From: Flavobacteriaceae bacterium GSB9
Lineage (GTDB): Bacteria > Bacteroidota > Bacteroidia > Flavobacteriales > Flavobacteriaceae
NCBI GenBank assembly: GCA_022749295.1
Contig: CP062007.1
Coordinates: forward strand, 1,426,001-1,490,000
Direction: 5' to 3'
Length of the DNA: 64,000 bases
Shown: positions 52,234 through 62,523 of the stretch, piece after piece
Position numbering within the stretch: position 1 is the stretch's first letter
How the letters are laid out: every line of letters starts with the position of its first letter
Notes under the pieces: model-generated
What the model saw: the letters and a program-made list of their open reading frames with translations, nothing else
The model's database searches: none
Told to the model about the DNA's origin: nothing
Translations under genes and position numbers: made by a program

Positions 52234-53295
52234 TTACATTTGCACGCTGTACTTTTCAGGAATCCCAGCTGGAATTTGTTCAGCATTTTCATCTAACATT
52301 TGGCGCATATCTATTTCAATGCCACGGGCAATGGTAGAAATTGGCACATCATTTGGTGAACCTTCAAATGGATTTTCTCCTACTCTAGCCATGCGCTCCA
52401 TGATGTGAAACGCCCATGATACGGCACCACAAAACGGAATGGCTACCCACACAAATACCCTTGAAACTATCGGGGTCGATTCTGTAAAACCTTTTGCTAT
52501 GTCAGCAAACTCTGGTACAATTCCAAAGGGCAGCAAAAAAAGAAAAATCGCAACTAAATAATACGCCAAACCAGCATATTGCCTAGGATACGGAAAGTTC
52601 TTGATACGCTCCGATTTTCCTTGATGGTCAAACAAATCGCCTAAAATATTTTCTAACTCCAAAAACGAAAACTCCCAAACCAAGCCGCTTTCTTTTAAAG
52701 TTCGTATGTGCTTTGACTGTAAATACAATAAAGCTGTTTGCTTGTTTACTTTAGAGAATACATACTCTTTTTCTTTATCTGACAAATACCCCTTCAGCTC
52801 TTCCTCCAAAGTATATTGATACTCGGCAATATACATTTCCCTTTGCCATTCCCTATTCGTTATATGCTTACTGAATGACTCCCAAGGCTTGTTTTGCCGC
52901 ATAGCATGGCGTAATGCGGTCATCCAAGCAATGTGTCGATATACCAACATTTTTTTATGCTTTTTTAATTCGTCATCCGAAACGGGATTATCACACTATT
53001 CATTAGTCACCATATCTTGCACTTTCATTCCAAAAGTTCGAGAGGAATTTACAATGGCGCCCCAGATTTTTCGGGCTTCCCAAATTCTATCGTAAGCCGA
53101 ATTGTTCTGAAACCCCACCAAAAAAGCCACTGCAGTACCAATTAAGGCAACGGGTGTCCAGGGCACATCCAAAAAGGTAAAATCAAATACGTTATACAAA
53201 ACGGTTATAATAGTGGCGTACAAAAGAATTACAAAGGTTTCCCAACGGGACCAAATCATTAAATCTTTTACTGAATAACGTTTTTTGGTGAGCAT
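52234..53295 (-). pseudogene. Bestrophin-family chloride channel homologue with an internal in-frame TAG
   Basis: Two blocks in the same minus-strand frame together make one bestrophin (RFP-TM/UPF0187) protein. The first, 53295-52996, holds the N-terminal region (YSVKDLMIWSRWETFVILL, GFQNNSAYDRIWEARKIWG). The second, from 52995 to 52234, holds the family signature YRHIAWMTALRHAMR and the C-terminal helices (WAFHIMERMARVGENPFEG). They are separated only by an amber codon at 52996-52998. The readthrough frame (CDNPVSDDELKKHKKM) is a normal linker without insertion or deletion. A single base change, or a sequence error, would explain it. Without readthrough the gene is probably inactive. Confidence 0.85.
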
Positions 53296-53410
53296 ATCAT
53301 AAAATTTAGTTTTAAATATAGCAAAAATCGCATAAATTCCTTGTTGAAAATACTGTTGATAACCACAAGGGCTTTAGCAAAAAAAGCAGTTAGGTATGCG
53401 CAAAAAAGTG

Positions 53411-53418
53411 TATTTTTG
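53411..53418 (+). promoter_or_regulatory. -7 promoter element of purL
   Basis: TATTTTTG matches TAnnTTTG, 32 bases before the purL ATG. The -33 region is weak. No purine riboswitch is seen. Confidence 0.45.
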
Positions 53419-53450
53419 CATTTTCAAAAACATTTACAAACCTCTACATA

Positions 53451-56400
53451 ATGATTCATTTCTTTGGAAACGTAACCAGCAAAGTATTTGCTGTTCAAAC
53501 AACAAAAGAATTATCGGCCGAAACTATTTCTAAATTAACATGGCTTTTTGGCAACCAGCCTAAAATTGAGCAAGCATCATTGGATGCTTTTTTTGTTGGC
53601 CCACGTGCTGCCATGATTACACCTTGGAGTACCAATGCAGTGGAAATCACGCAAAACATGGGTATTACTGATATTATTAGAATTGAAGAGTTTAAATCCG
53701 TTTCTGAAGATTTTAAGGATTACGACCCCATGATTTCGGAAAAATTTAAGGGTTTAAACCAGGATAGTTTTACTATCAACATTCAGCCCGAACCTATTTT
53801 AAACATTGAGGATATTGCGGCTTACAATGAGCAGGAAGGCTTATCGTTGAGTGATGAAGAGGTTGAATATTTGGAAGGTGTAGCCAATAAAATTGGTCGT
53901 CCGTTAACCGACTCTGAAGTTTTTGGATTTTCTCAAGTGAATAGTGAACACTGCCGTCACAAAATTTTTAATGGTACGTTTGTAATTGACGGTGAAGAAA
54001 AACCAACATCGCTTTTTAAACTAATTAAAGAAACATCAAAACAAAACCCTAATGATATTGTTTCGGCATATAAAGATAACGTCGCTTTTATAAAAGGCCC
54101 AAAAGTGGAACAATTTGCACCTAAACGTGCCGATATTCCCGACTTCTACGCGACTAAAGATTTCGATTCTGTGATTTCGCTTAAAGCGGAAACCCATAAT
54201 TTCCCAACAACGGTAGAACCTTTTAATGGTGCTGCAACGGGTTCTGGCGGAGAAATTAGAGATAGATTGGCTGGCGGAAAAGGGTCTATCCCATTAGCTG
54301 GAACAGCGGTTTATATGACGTCGTACTCTCGTTTAGAAGAAAACCGTCCGTGGGAAAAAGCCTTTCCAGAACGCAAATGGCTGTACCAAACACCTATGGA
54401 TATTCTGATAAAAGCCTCCAATGGCGCATCAGATTTTGGAAATAAGTTTGGACAACCACTTATTTGTGGTTCCGTTTTAACTTTTGAGCATGAAGAAGAC
54501 GCTCGTAAATTAGGCTTCGACAAAGTGATTATGCAGGCTGGTGGCATTGGCTACGGAAAAACCGAGCAAGCCATAAAAGACACCCCAAAAGCTGGCGATA
54601 AAATAGTCATTCTTGGTGGTGAAAACTACCGCATTGGAATGGGGGGTGCCGCCGTGTCGAGTGCCGATACTGGCGAGTTTGCTTCAGGCATCGAATTGAA
54701 TGCCGTTCAGCGTTCTAATCCAGAAATGCAAAAACGTGCTGCCAATGCTGTTCGCGGTATGGTAGAGAGTGACAAAAATTATATTGTTTCCATTCACGAC
54801 CATGGTGCGGGCGGGCATTTAAACTGCCTTTCGGAATTGGTTGAAGATACTGGCGGTAACATCGACTTAGATAAATTACCCGTTGGCGACCCTACACTTT
54901 CCGATAAAGAAATTATTGGTAACGAATCACAAGAGCGAATGGGCTTGGTTATTGGTGACAACCACATTGATACACTACATAAAATTGCAGACCGCGAGCG
55001 TTCGCCCATGTACACTGTTGGTGATGTTACAGGCGACGACCGTTTTACGTTCCAGTCGAAAACCAAAGGCAACAAACCAATGGATTTAGCGATGGAAGAT
55101 ATGTTTGGCAGTTCGCCAAAAACGATAATGACTGACCATACCATAAAAAGAAACTACAGCGATGTGGCTTATAACACTGATGAGTTTCATAATTATTTAG
55201 AGCAAGTACTTCAACTTGAAGCCGTAGCTTGCAAAGACTGGTTGGTTAATAAAGTTGACCGATGCGTTGGCGGAAAAGTAGCCAAGCAACAATGCGCCGG
55301 ACCGTTACAATTGCCATTAAATAACGTAGGTGTGATGGCCTTGGATTTTAAAGGAAAAGAAGGTATCGCTACGTCTATTGGGCACTCCCCAATTTCTGGA
55401 TTGATTAATCCAGTGGCCGGTAGTAGAAACTCCATAACAGAGGCGCTTACCAACATTATTTGGGCACCTTTAAAGGATGGTATTAAATCCATTTCACTAT
55501 CAGCAAACTGGATGTGGCCCTGTAAAAATGAAGGCGAAGATGCCCGTTTATACGAAGCTGTTGAGGCGGTTTCAAAATTCGCCATTGATTTGGGTGTAAA
55601 CGTACCAACAGGAAAAGATTCGCTTTCCATGAAACAGAAATACCCAAATGAAGAGGTTATTTCTCCAGGAACCGTTATCATTTCGGCCGCAGCTAACTGT
55701 AACGATATTACCAAGGTGGTTGAACCTGTTTTTCAAAAAAATGCTGGTAGTGTTTATTACATCAATCTCTCAAAAGACAACTTTAAATTAGGCGGGAGTT
55801 CGTTCGCACAAATTTTAAATAAAATTGGAAATGATGCGCCAAATGTTAATGATGCGACGTATGTCAAAAACGTTTTCAACACCATTCAAAATTTAATTAG
55901 AAACAAATATATTGTTGCCGGGCACGATGTTGCTTCGGGTGGCTTAATTACAACGCTTTTGGAAATGTGTTTTGCCGACAATAATTTAGGGGCTGAGTTA
56001 GATTTGTCGAAACTTAATGAAAAAGATTCCTTAAAATTATTATTTGCTGAAAATGCAGGTATTGTTATTCAAGCCAAAGATGCTTCTATTGAAAAAACGT
56101 TATCTGAAGCAAATATTGAATTTTTTAACATCGGAAAAGTTACCGAAAGTGACACCTTAAGTATCATTAACCATACTGATGTATTTACCTTGACAGTTTC
56201 AAGCTTACGTGATGTTTGGTACAAAACCTCATTCCTTTTAGACCAAAAGCAAACGGCAAATGGCTTAGCTCAAAACCGATTTGATAATTATAAAAATCAA
56301 GCTTTACAATACACGTTTCCAAAACATTTTACTGGAAAGCTACCAAGTATTGAAAGCAATCGCCCAAAAGCAGCCATACTTCGTGAAAAAGGCAGCAACT

Positions 56401-57107
56401 CCGAACGCGAAATGGCCAACGCCATGTACCTTGCGGGGTTTGATGTAAAAGATGTACACATGACCGATTTAATCTCTGGTCGTGAAACCTTAGAAGACAT
56501 TCAGTTTTTGGGCGCTGTTGGCGGTTTTAGTAACTCAGACGTTTTAGGCTCTGCCAAAGGATGGGCCGGTGCCATTAAATACAACGAGAAAGCCAATAAA
56601 GCCATTCAAAATTTCTTTGAAAGAGAGGACACACTTTCCGTTGGTATTTGTAACGGTTGCCAATTGTTTATGGAATTGGAAGAAATTAACCCAGACCACG
56701 AGATTCATGGTAAAATGCTACACAACGACTCGCAAAAACACGAAAGTTCTTTTACATCGGTAAAAATACAAGAGAACCATTCGGTGATGCTTTCAACACT
56801 TTCAGGAAGCACATTGGGCGTTTGGATTTCGCATGGTGAGGGCAAGTTTAATTTACCTTATTCGGAAGAACGATACCATATTGTTGGTAAATATGGTTAT
56901 AAGGGCTATCCGCATAACCCTAACGGTTCTGATTTCAACACGGCTATGATGTGCGATAAAACAGGACGCCATTTGGTTACTATGCCACATATTGAACGCT
57001 CCATTTTCCAATGGAATTGGGCACATTACCCAGAGGGTAGAAAAGACGAAGTTTCACCTTGGCTAGAAGCATTTGTTAATGCGCGAAAGTGGATTGAAAA
57101 TAAATAA
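53451..57107 (+). CDS. purL: Phosphoribosylformylglycinamidine synthase (large, fused form)
   Basis: This 1218-residue enzyme performs the fourth step of purine synthesis, FGAR + Gln + ATP to FGAM. The N-terminal PurS-like and linker regions lead to two AIR-synthase-like halves (GRPLTDSEVFGFSQVNSEHCRH, then AETHNFPTTVEPFNGAATGSGG). The HDHGAGGHLNCLSE motif and a C-terminal glutaminase with GICNGCQLF (catalytic cysteine near 1070) complete it. It is the single-chain gamma-proteobacterial and eukaryotic type, not the split PurS-Q-L type. No other pur gene is adjacent. Confidence 0.97.
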   Translation: MIHFFGNVTSKVFAVQTTKELSAETISKLTWLFGNQPKIEQASLDAFFVGPRAAMITPWSTNAVEITQNMGITDIIRIEEFKSVSEDFKDYDPMISEKFKGLNQDSFTINIQPEPILNIEDIAAYNEQEGLSLSDEEVEYLEGVANKIGRPLTDSEVFGFSQVNSEHCRHKIFNGTFVIDGEEKPTSLFKLIKETSKQNPNDIVSAYKDNVAFIKGPKVEQFAPKRADIPDFYATKDFDSVISLKAETHNFPTTVEPFNGAATGSGGEIRDRLAGGKGSIPLAGTAVYMTSYSRLEENRPWEKAFPERKWLYQTPMDILIKASNGASDFGNKFGQPLICGSVLTFEHEEDARKLGFDKVIMQAGGIGYGKTEQAIKDTPKAGDKIVILGGENYRIGMGGAAVSSADTGEFASGIELNAVQRSNPEMQKRAANAVRGMVESDKNYIVSIHDHGAGGHLNCLSELVEDTGGNIDLDKLPVGDPTLSDKEIIGNESQERMGLVIGDNHIDTLHKIADRERSPMYTVGDVTGDDRFTFQSKTKGNKPMDLAMEDMFGSSPKTIMTDHTIKRNYSDVAYNTDEFHNYLEQVLQLEAVACKDWLVNKVDRCVGGKVAKQQCAGPLQLPLNNVGVMALDFKGKEGIATSIGHSPISGLINPVAGSRNSITEALTNIIWAPLKDGIKSISLSANWMWPCKNEGEDARLYEAVEAVSKFAIDLGVNVPTGKDSLSMKQKYPNEEVISPGTVIISAAANCNDITKVVEPVFQKNAGSVYYINLSKDNFKLGGSSFAQILNKIGNDAPNVNDATYVKNVFNTIQNLIRNKYIVAGHDVASGGLITTLLEMCFADNNLGAELDLSKLNEKDSLKLLFAENAGIVIQAKDASIEKTLSEANIEFFNIGKVTESDTLSIINHTDVFTLTVSSLRDVWYKTSFLLDQKQTANGLAQNRFDNYKNQALQYTFPKHFTGKLPSIESNRPKAAILREKGSNSEREMANAMYLAGFDVKDVHMTDLISGRETLEDIQFLGAVGGFSNSDVLGSAKGWAGAIKYNEKANKAIQNFFEREDTLSVGICNGCQLFMELEEINPDHEIHGKMLHNDSQKHESSFTSVKIQENHSVMLSTLSGSTLGVWISHGEGKFNLPYSEERYHIVGKYGYKGYPHNPNGSDFNTAMMCDKTGRHLVTMPHIERSIFQWNWAHYPEGRKDEVSPWLEAFVNARKWIENK

Positions 57108-57110
57108 AAC

Positions 57111-57139
57111 AAACCCCGATACTGAAATCGGGGTTTTTT
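57111..57139. terminator. Bidirectional terminator between purL and ppdK
   Basis: AAACCCCGAT (57111-57120) pairs with ATCGGGGTTT (57127-57136), followed by T's. The convergent ppdK is served from the other side. Confidence 0.85.
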
Positions 57140-57162
57140 ATTCCATCACTTTAGAAAGTTAA

Positions 57163-59892
57163 TTACACCTCGCTCCTCAAAGCAGCCTGTGCAGAAACCA
57201 GCCTGGCAATAGGCACCCTAAAGGGCGAACAGCTTACATAATTCATTCCTATGTTGTAACAGAACTCTACAGAACTGGGCTCGCCACCGTGCTCGCCACA
57301 TATGCCTATTTTTAAATTTGGTTTTGTGCTCCTTCCGCGTTGTATTCCTATTTTAACTAATTGCCCTACACCTTCTTGGTCTAAAACTTCAAAAGGATCT
57401 ACTTTTAAAATACCCTTCTCTATATAGATTGGTAAAAATTTACCAGCATCGTCTCTAGAATAGCCAAAAGTCATTTGGGTTAAATCATTTGTTCCAAATG
57501 AAAAGAAATCGGCTTTTTCAGCAATCTTATCTGCCAATAAAGCAGCTCTAGGAATTTCGATCATAGTACCAACCAGAAAATCTACATGATCCTTTCTTTG
57601 CTTAAAAATAGCTTTAGCAGTATCTCTGATGATTTTATCCTGGGCTTCAAATTCTTTTACTGTACCCACTAAAGGCACCATTATTTCTGGTATTACCTCT
57701 ATATTTCTTTCCTTTAAGTTTAAAGCAGCTTCAATAATAGCTCTCGTTTGCATTTCAGTAATTTCGGGATAGGTATTGCCCAAACGACAACCCCGATGAC
57801 CAAGCATTGGATTAAACTCCTCAAGCTCTGCTACCTTATTTTTAACCGCCTGCAAGGGTATATGCATTTCATCGGCCAGCTCTTTTTGAGTAGCTAATTG
57901 ATGCGGCACGAACTCATGTAAGGGAGGGTCTAACAATCTTATCGTTACCGGTAAACCAGCCATGGCCTCAAAAATGCCTTCAAAATCTTCGCGCTGCATG
58001 GGCAACAACTCTTTTAAAGCATTTTTTCTTCCTTTTACGGTGTCAGCAAGAATCATTTCGCGCATAGCCTTAATCCGGTCTACTTCAAAAAACATATGTT
58101 CGGTTCTTGTCAAACCTATACCTTGTGCACCAAAATTTCGCGCTGCGCGGGCATCGCTGGGTGTATCTGCGTTTGTTCTTACTTTCATTTTCCCATACTT
58201 ATCGGCCAATGTCATGATTTCAGCAAATTCACCGGTTAACTCAGGTTCACGGGTCGCGACTTTGCCTTCAATAATATTTCCAGTTGACCCGTTTAATGAA
58301 ATCCAATCGCCTTCATGGTATTCATGACCGTCTACTACCAAAGTGCGTGTTTTATAATTGATTTTTAAGGCTCCAGCGCCAGACACACAGCATTTTCCCA
58401 TACCTCGAGCAACAACAGCGGCGTGTGAGGTCATTCCGCCACGAGCCGTTAAAATACCCTTGGCGATATGCATACCTTCCAAATCTTCGGGTGATGTTTC
58501 AATACGAACTAAAATGGAACTTTTATACTTATTAGCTTCATCTGCAAAAAATACAATCTTACCTGTTGCAGCACCTGGAGAAGCAGGTAATCCTTGAGCA
58601 ATTATATGAGCTGATTTTAGCGCTTTAGTATCAAAAACAGGATGCAAAAGTTCGTCTAACTTATTGGGTTCTATACGCAATAGTGCTTCTTTTTCATCGA
58701 TTTTGCCTTCTTTTAAAAAATCTATAGCTATTTTAACCATAGCCGCCCCAGTACGCTTACCATGTCTTGTTTGCAAAATCCAGAGTTTTCCATCTTGAAT
58801 AGTAAACTCCATATCCTGCATATCTCTATAATGCGCTTCTAGTTTTTGTTGGTAGCCATTCAATTCTTTATAAATAGATGGCATCAACTCTTCAAGGGAA
58901 GGGTATTTTTCTAATCTTTCGGATTCATCTACTTTTGCTAATTCGGCCCAACGTTGCGACCCCAATTTAGTAATTTGTTGAGGCGTCCTAACACCAGCTA
59001 CCACATCTTCACCTTGGGCATTAATTAAATATTCGCCATTAAAAACATTTTCTCCGGTTCCGGCATCGCGAGTAAAACAAACACCTGTACCCGATTTATC
59101 ACCCATATTACCGTACACCATAGCCTGAACATTAACGGCAGTTCCCCAATCTTCTGGGTAACCGTGTAGATTTCTATAATAAATGGCCCTATCACCATTC
59201 CAACTATTGAAAACGGCAATAATGGCACCCCATAATTGATCCCAAGGATTTGAAGGAAAAGAATGTCCCGTTTGCTTTTTTACAGCCTCTTTAAAATCGA
59301 AAACTAAATCTTTTAAATCTTGAACGGAAAACTCGGTATCTAATTGAATGCCGCGTTTAACTTTAAGTTTTTCCATAATTTCTTCAAAAGGATCGATATC
59401 TTCCTTTGAAGCTGGTTTCATTCCTAAAACGACACCGCCATACATTTGAATAAAACGCCGATAAGAATCCCATGCAAAATGCTCGTTGTTTGTCTTTCTG
59501 GCCAAACCTAAAACAACTTCGTCATTTATACCAAGATTTAAAACCGTATCCATCATACCGGGCATAGAAACCCTTGCCCCCGAACGAACTGAGATCAATA
59601 AGGGGTTTTCCTTGTCGCCAAAAGAGGATTCCATCAATTTTTCTATGTTGGCTACAGATGCCTCAACTTCATCTTTTATAAGCTGAATTACTGCATACTC
59701 TCCCAACAAGTTATATTCTGTACAAATTTCTGTGGTAATGGTAAACCCTGGAGGCACCGGTATTCCAATAGCACTCATTTCGGCTAAATTAGCACCTTTT
59801 CCTCCTAACAGATTCTTCATTTCACTATTCCCATCAGCTTGTTTGTTTCCAAACCGGTAAACGCCAGCTTTTGTGTTTTCTAATAACTCCAT
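57163..59892 (-). CDS. ppdK: Pyruvate, phosphate dikinase
   Basis: This 909-residue enzyme interconverts pyruvate + ATP + Pi with PEP + AMP + PPi. The N-terminal nucleotide-binding domain opens with NLLGGKGANLAEMSAIG. The phosphohistidine domain has GGMTSHAAVVARGMGK (swivelling histidine near 487). The C-terminal PEP/pyruvate TIM barrel shows MLGHRGCRLG and CGEHGGEPSSV (catalytic cysteine near 863). The length is that of bacterial PPDK. It allows gluconeogenic or PPi-linked metabolism. It is a single gene with a 308-bp spacer before it. Confidence 0.97.
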   Translation of the reverse strand: MELLENTKAGVYRFGNKQADGNSEMKNLLGGKGANLAEMSAIGIPVPPGFTITTEICTEYNLLGEYAVIQLIKDEVEASVANIEKLMESSFGDKENPLLISVRSGARVSMPGMMDTVLNLGINDEVVLGLARKTNNEHFAWDSYRRFIQMYGGVVLGMKPASKEDIDPFEEIMEKLKVKRGIQLDTEFSVQDLKDLVFDFKEAVKKQTGHSFPSNPWDQLWGAIIAVFNSWNGDRAIYYRNLHGYPEDWGTAVNVQAMVYGNMGDKSGTGVCFTRDAGTGENVFNGEYLINAQGEDVVAGVRTPQQITKLGSQRWAELAKVDESERLEKYPSLEELMPSIYKELNGYQQKLEAHYRDMQDMEFTIQDGKLWILQTRHGKRTGAAMVKIAIDFLKEGKIDEKEALLRIEPNKLDELLHPVFDTKALKSAHIIAQGLPASPGAATGKIVFFADEANKYKSSILVRIETSPEDLEGMHIAKGILTARGGMTSHAAVVARGMGKCCVSGAGALKINYKTRTLVVDGHEYHEGDWISLNGSTGNIIEGKVATREPELTGEFAEIMTLADKYGKMKVRTNADTPSDARAARNFGAQGIGLTRTEHMFFEVDRIKAMREMILADTVKGRKNALKELLPMQREDFEGIFEAMAGLPVTIRLLDPPLHEFVPHQLATQKELADEMHIPLQAVKNKVAELEEFNPMLGHRGCRLGNTYPEITEMQTRAIIEAALNLKERNIEVIPEIMVPLVGTVKEFEAQDKIIRDTAKAIFKQRKDHVDFLVGTMIEIPRAALLADKIAEKADFFSFGTNDLTQMTFGYSRDDAGKFLPIYIEKGILKVDPFEVLDQEGVGQLVKIGIQRGRSTKPNLKIGICGEHGGEPSSVEFCYNIGMNYVSCSPFRVPIARLVSAQAALRSEV

Positions 59893-60200
59893 GACTTTTC
59901 TATTTAAAGATTTTTAACACTGTTACATAAATAACCTTTAAATTTAAGTATTGAACACCTGTATTTCAATGACATAAATCATATATTGAGTTTTAATTTT
60001 AAAATAAAAAAGCTATTTTTATTGTTGATTTAAACTTGAAAAGATAGCCTTTAGAACAAAAATTCTGAAAACTAGTACTGTTAGGAAAATGAAACTTAAG
60101 TGAGTAGTTAAAAAGTGTTAAATTGAAATTTACTGGATATACTTATTTATACGAAGATGCATCAACCAACAACACCTAAATTCTATGTTTTAACTATAGA
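59893..60200. other. Intergenic region between ppdK and DUF3820 gene
   Basis: 308 bp of AT-rich spacer. The only structure I can support is the candidate terminator at 60005-60049. I see no open frame of coding quality, no tRNA and no clear TAnnTTTG promoter for ppdK. Confidence 0.6.
60005..60049 (-). terminator. Candidate terminator of the LysM-DUF3820 operon
   Basis: GCTATTTTT (60012-60020) pairs, with one bulge, with AAAAGATAGC (60039-60048); the minus-strand transcript then has a U-rich tail. It is about 150 bp after the DUF3820 stop, so this is uncertain. Confidence 0.4.
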
Positions 60201-60428
60201 TTATTTAGGATACTGCTTTTTAACATTCCTGATAATACCTTCCAAACCATTAAGTTTAAGTTCATAAACTTGCCTTAGCATATCTCCTAATTTACCTTTA
60301 GGAAACCCTTTTGCGTGATACCAAACGATATAGTACTCAGGCAAATCGATTAAGTATCGATCTTTATACTTGCCATAGGGCATTTTGGCGTGGGCTAAAT
60401 CAATTAGAAACTGTTTATCGGGAAACAT
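60201..60428 (-). CDS. DUF3820 family protein
   Basis: This 75-residue protein contains the DUF3820 core KMPYGKYKDRYLIDLPEYY followed by WYHAKGFPKGKLGDML. Function unknown. Its ATG overlaps the stop of the upstream LysM protein gene by one base (TAATG), which suggests coupled translation. Confidence 0.88.
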   Translation of the reverse strand: MFPDKQFLIDLAHAKMPYGKYKDRYLIDLPEYYIVWYHAKGFPKGKLGDMLRQVYELKLNGLEGIIRNVKKQYPK

Positions 60429-62374
60429 TAATTTACCTCAACTATAGATAAATTATCATACTTTACAAGATAAGTTGCATCGTTATAATACCCTCCTAAA
60501 AGCTTCTTCTTGTAACCAAATTTGTTTTCGATGTACTCGGTTAACGGTGTGTTTTTAACGGACATGTATAAATCGGGAGAAGATACCAATCGTAAAACCA
60601 CGTCCATTGTTAAATCAAAGCCTTTAACCGCTTTATTATTGGGAGTGATGTTATATAATTTACTGTACTTTTTTAAAAACAATTTGTTTTCGTTTTCGTT
60701 GTAATCTTTTGACCCTGTTGCAAAATGAAACTGAAGCTTAGATAAATGCGTGTTGTTTATTTGGTCGCCTTCAAAGGCCGAGTTTCGGTTTGTGGTAAGC
60801 AATATAATTTCTCTTGGTTCTTCTTGAACATTTTTACCATCCTTTTTTATTGTTGTATTACCGTTTCTAATTAACGAAGCCAAAATACTGGTTACATTAG
60901 CCGCAAAACCTGCATTTTGAGTTTCTAGAAACACTAAATTTTTACCAGGTTTTAAAACACTTTCAATATCATCCCTAGTAACGAAAAACTCGTCTTTTCC
61001 GTCTTTGTTTTTTCTAGACAAGACTTGTTTTGCATATCCAAATTCACGTCTCAGCTCATTAGAAATAGCCGTGTTTTCTGTATCGTGAATAATCAATATA
61101 TTTTTTGCCAGTGTATCAGCTTTTACATAAGCTAATACTTTATTTTTTAACAAATCATCAGATGGTCTCGCTTGAAACACATTATCATACAAATTTAACT
61201 TTGTTCCGATTGGAGATATTATAGGCGTATTGAATCTCTTGAGTTCTGAAGAGGCCCTTTCAAAATTTTTGGTTGTTAGCGGCCCTATAACGGCATCAAC
61301 ATCATTAAAGTTGTTTTCACGTATTATTTTTGAAACTTCGCTTATTTCGTTTTTTGTATCATAAACATCAACTTTAAGGGAAATACCTAATGATTTTAAG
61401 GAATCGACCGCCATCAAAACACCCGAATAAAAATCTAAAGACGTATTTAAATAGGGATCATTTTTAATGCTGTTTTTCGTATCTGAGACCGAATCAAACC
61501 CTACACGATTTAATCTAAACGGCAACATAACAGCAATACGTTTAATGCTAAAATCGGAAATACTATCAACTAAATTAACTTTTTCTGATATCGAAAAATC
61601 ATCAGTTACGCTTGTTAGTGGTATTTTTAAAATCATTCCTTCTTTCAACCCGCTATCTTTAACACCCGGATTTAAGGTTTCTATTTCTTCTTGCTCTAGG
61701 CCTAATTTCAATTTTAACCTATAAAACCCTTCTTTTGGTAAAACTTTATAGTAACCGTACCTTTCATCTACAATGTTTTCTTCTTCTGCCTCTAAATTTG
61801 GCACATTAATAACCTCACCAACCTTTAAAACATCTTCCATATCTGGGTTAAGGGCTTCCAACTCGCTAATTGAAATACCAAATTTATAAGCAATACGCCA
61901 CTTACCCTCTTTGGGCTTTACAGTATAAGACTTTGTGGTTTTAACGACTTCAACCTTTTCGGTAGTTTTATAAATTGGAATTTGAATCCTGTCGCCCTTA
62001 CGCAGAGTATTGGCATACAAAAATGTATTGTGCTTTTTTATTTCATCTTGCGAAACACCATACTTTTTTGAAAGGCTGTACATGGTTTCCTTGCGTCTGG
62101 TTTTATGTTCTTTAAAACCTTGAAGCTCTTTAACAATGGTAGTTTTAGGCTTTTGTGCCTTAGACAAAGGAATGATAAGAATCGTATTGGGCTTTAAACC
62201 TTTTTTGGCATCTGGGTTAAGTTTATAAATATCAAAAGGTGTAACGTAATATTTTTTTGATATTTCTTCTATCGTTTCTCCTGCTTTTACTTTATGGGTA
62301 CTAAAATTTTGTGCACTTAAGGGTGAAAAACCAAATACTAAAACTAGAACTAAAACTAAGAAGAATCTACTCAT
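60428..62374 (-). CDS. LysM repeat protein fused to a periplasmic-binding-like domain
   Basis: This 648-residue protein has a signal peptide ending near SAQNF. Four LysM repeats follow at about 25-70, 95-135, 148-192 and 207-252 (HKVKAGETIEEISKKYYV, KTRRKETMYSLSKKYGVS, YTVKPKEGKWRIAYKFGIS). A type 1 periplasmic-binding fold lies at about 280-645 (RIAVMLPFRLNRVGFDS, DAVIGPLTTKNFERASSEL). It should sit on peptidoglycan and bind a small ligand or act as a scaffold, as in LpoA-like proteins. The neighbour guaA precedes it on the same strand by 150 bp. Confidence 0.88.
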   Translation of the reverse strand: MSRFFLVLVLVLVFGFSPLSAQNFSTHKVKAGETIEEISKKYYVTPFDIYKLNPDAKKGLKPNTILIIPLSKAQKPKTTIVKELQGFKEHKTRRKETMYSLSKKYGVSQDEIKKHNTFLYANTLRKGDRIQIPIYKTTEKVEVVKTTKSYTVKPKEGKWRIAYKFGISISELEALNPDMEDVLKVGEVINVPNLEAEEENIVDERYGYYKVLPKEGFYRLKLKLGLEQEEIETLNPGVKDSGLKEGMILKIPLTSVTDDFSISEKVNLVDSISDFSIKRIAVMLPFRLNRVGFDSVSDTKNSIKNDPYLNTSLDFYSGVLMAVDSLKSLGISLKVDVYDTKNEISEVSKIIRENNFNDVDAVIGPLTTKNFERASSELKRFNTPIISPIGTKLNLYDNVFQARPSDDLLKNKVLAYVKADTLAKNILIIHDTENTAISNELRREFGYAKQVLSRKNKDGKDEFFVTRDDIESVLKPGKNLVFLETQNAGFAANVTSILASLIRNGNTTIKKDGKNVQEEPREIILLTTNRNSAFEGDQINNTHLSKLQFHFATGSKDYNENENKLFLKKYSKLYNITPNNKAVKGFDLTMDVVLRLVSSPDLYMSVKNTPLTEYIENKFGYKKKLLGGYYNDATYLVKYDNLSIVEVN

Positions 62375-62523
62375 ACCGTGAATGTGATAACTTTAAATAT
62401 AATAAAATTGCAACTGTATAAACTATATACGTTATGTGCTTTTATAAAGATGTTAAAAATACTTTTTTTTAATATTATCACACAACGTGCCAAACAGCTT
62501 ACAAACCAAAAATCAATTAGCCA

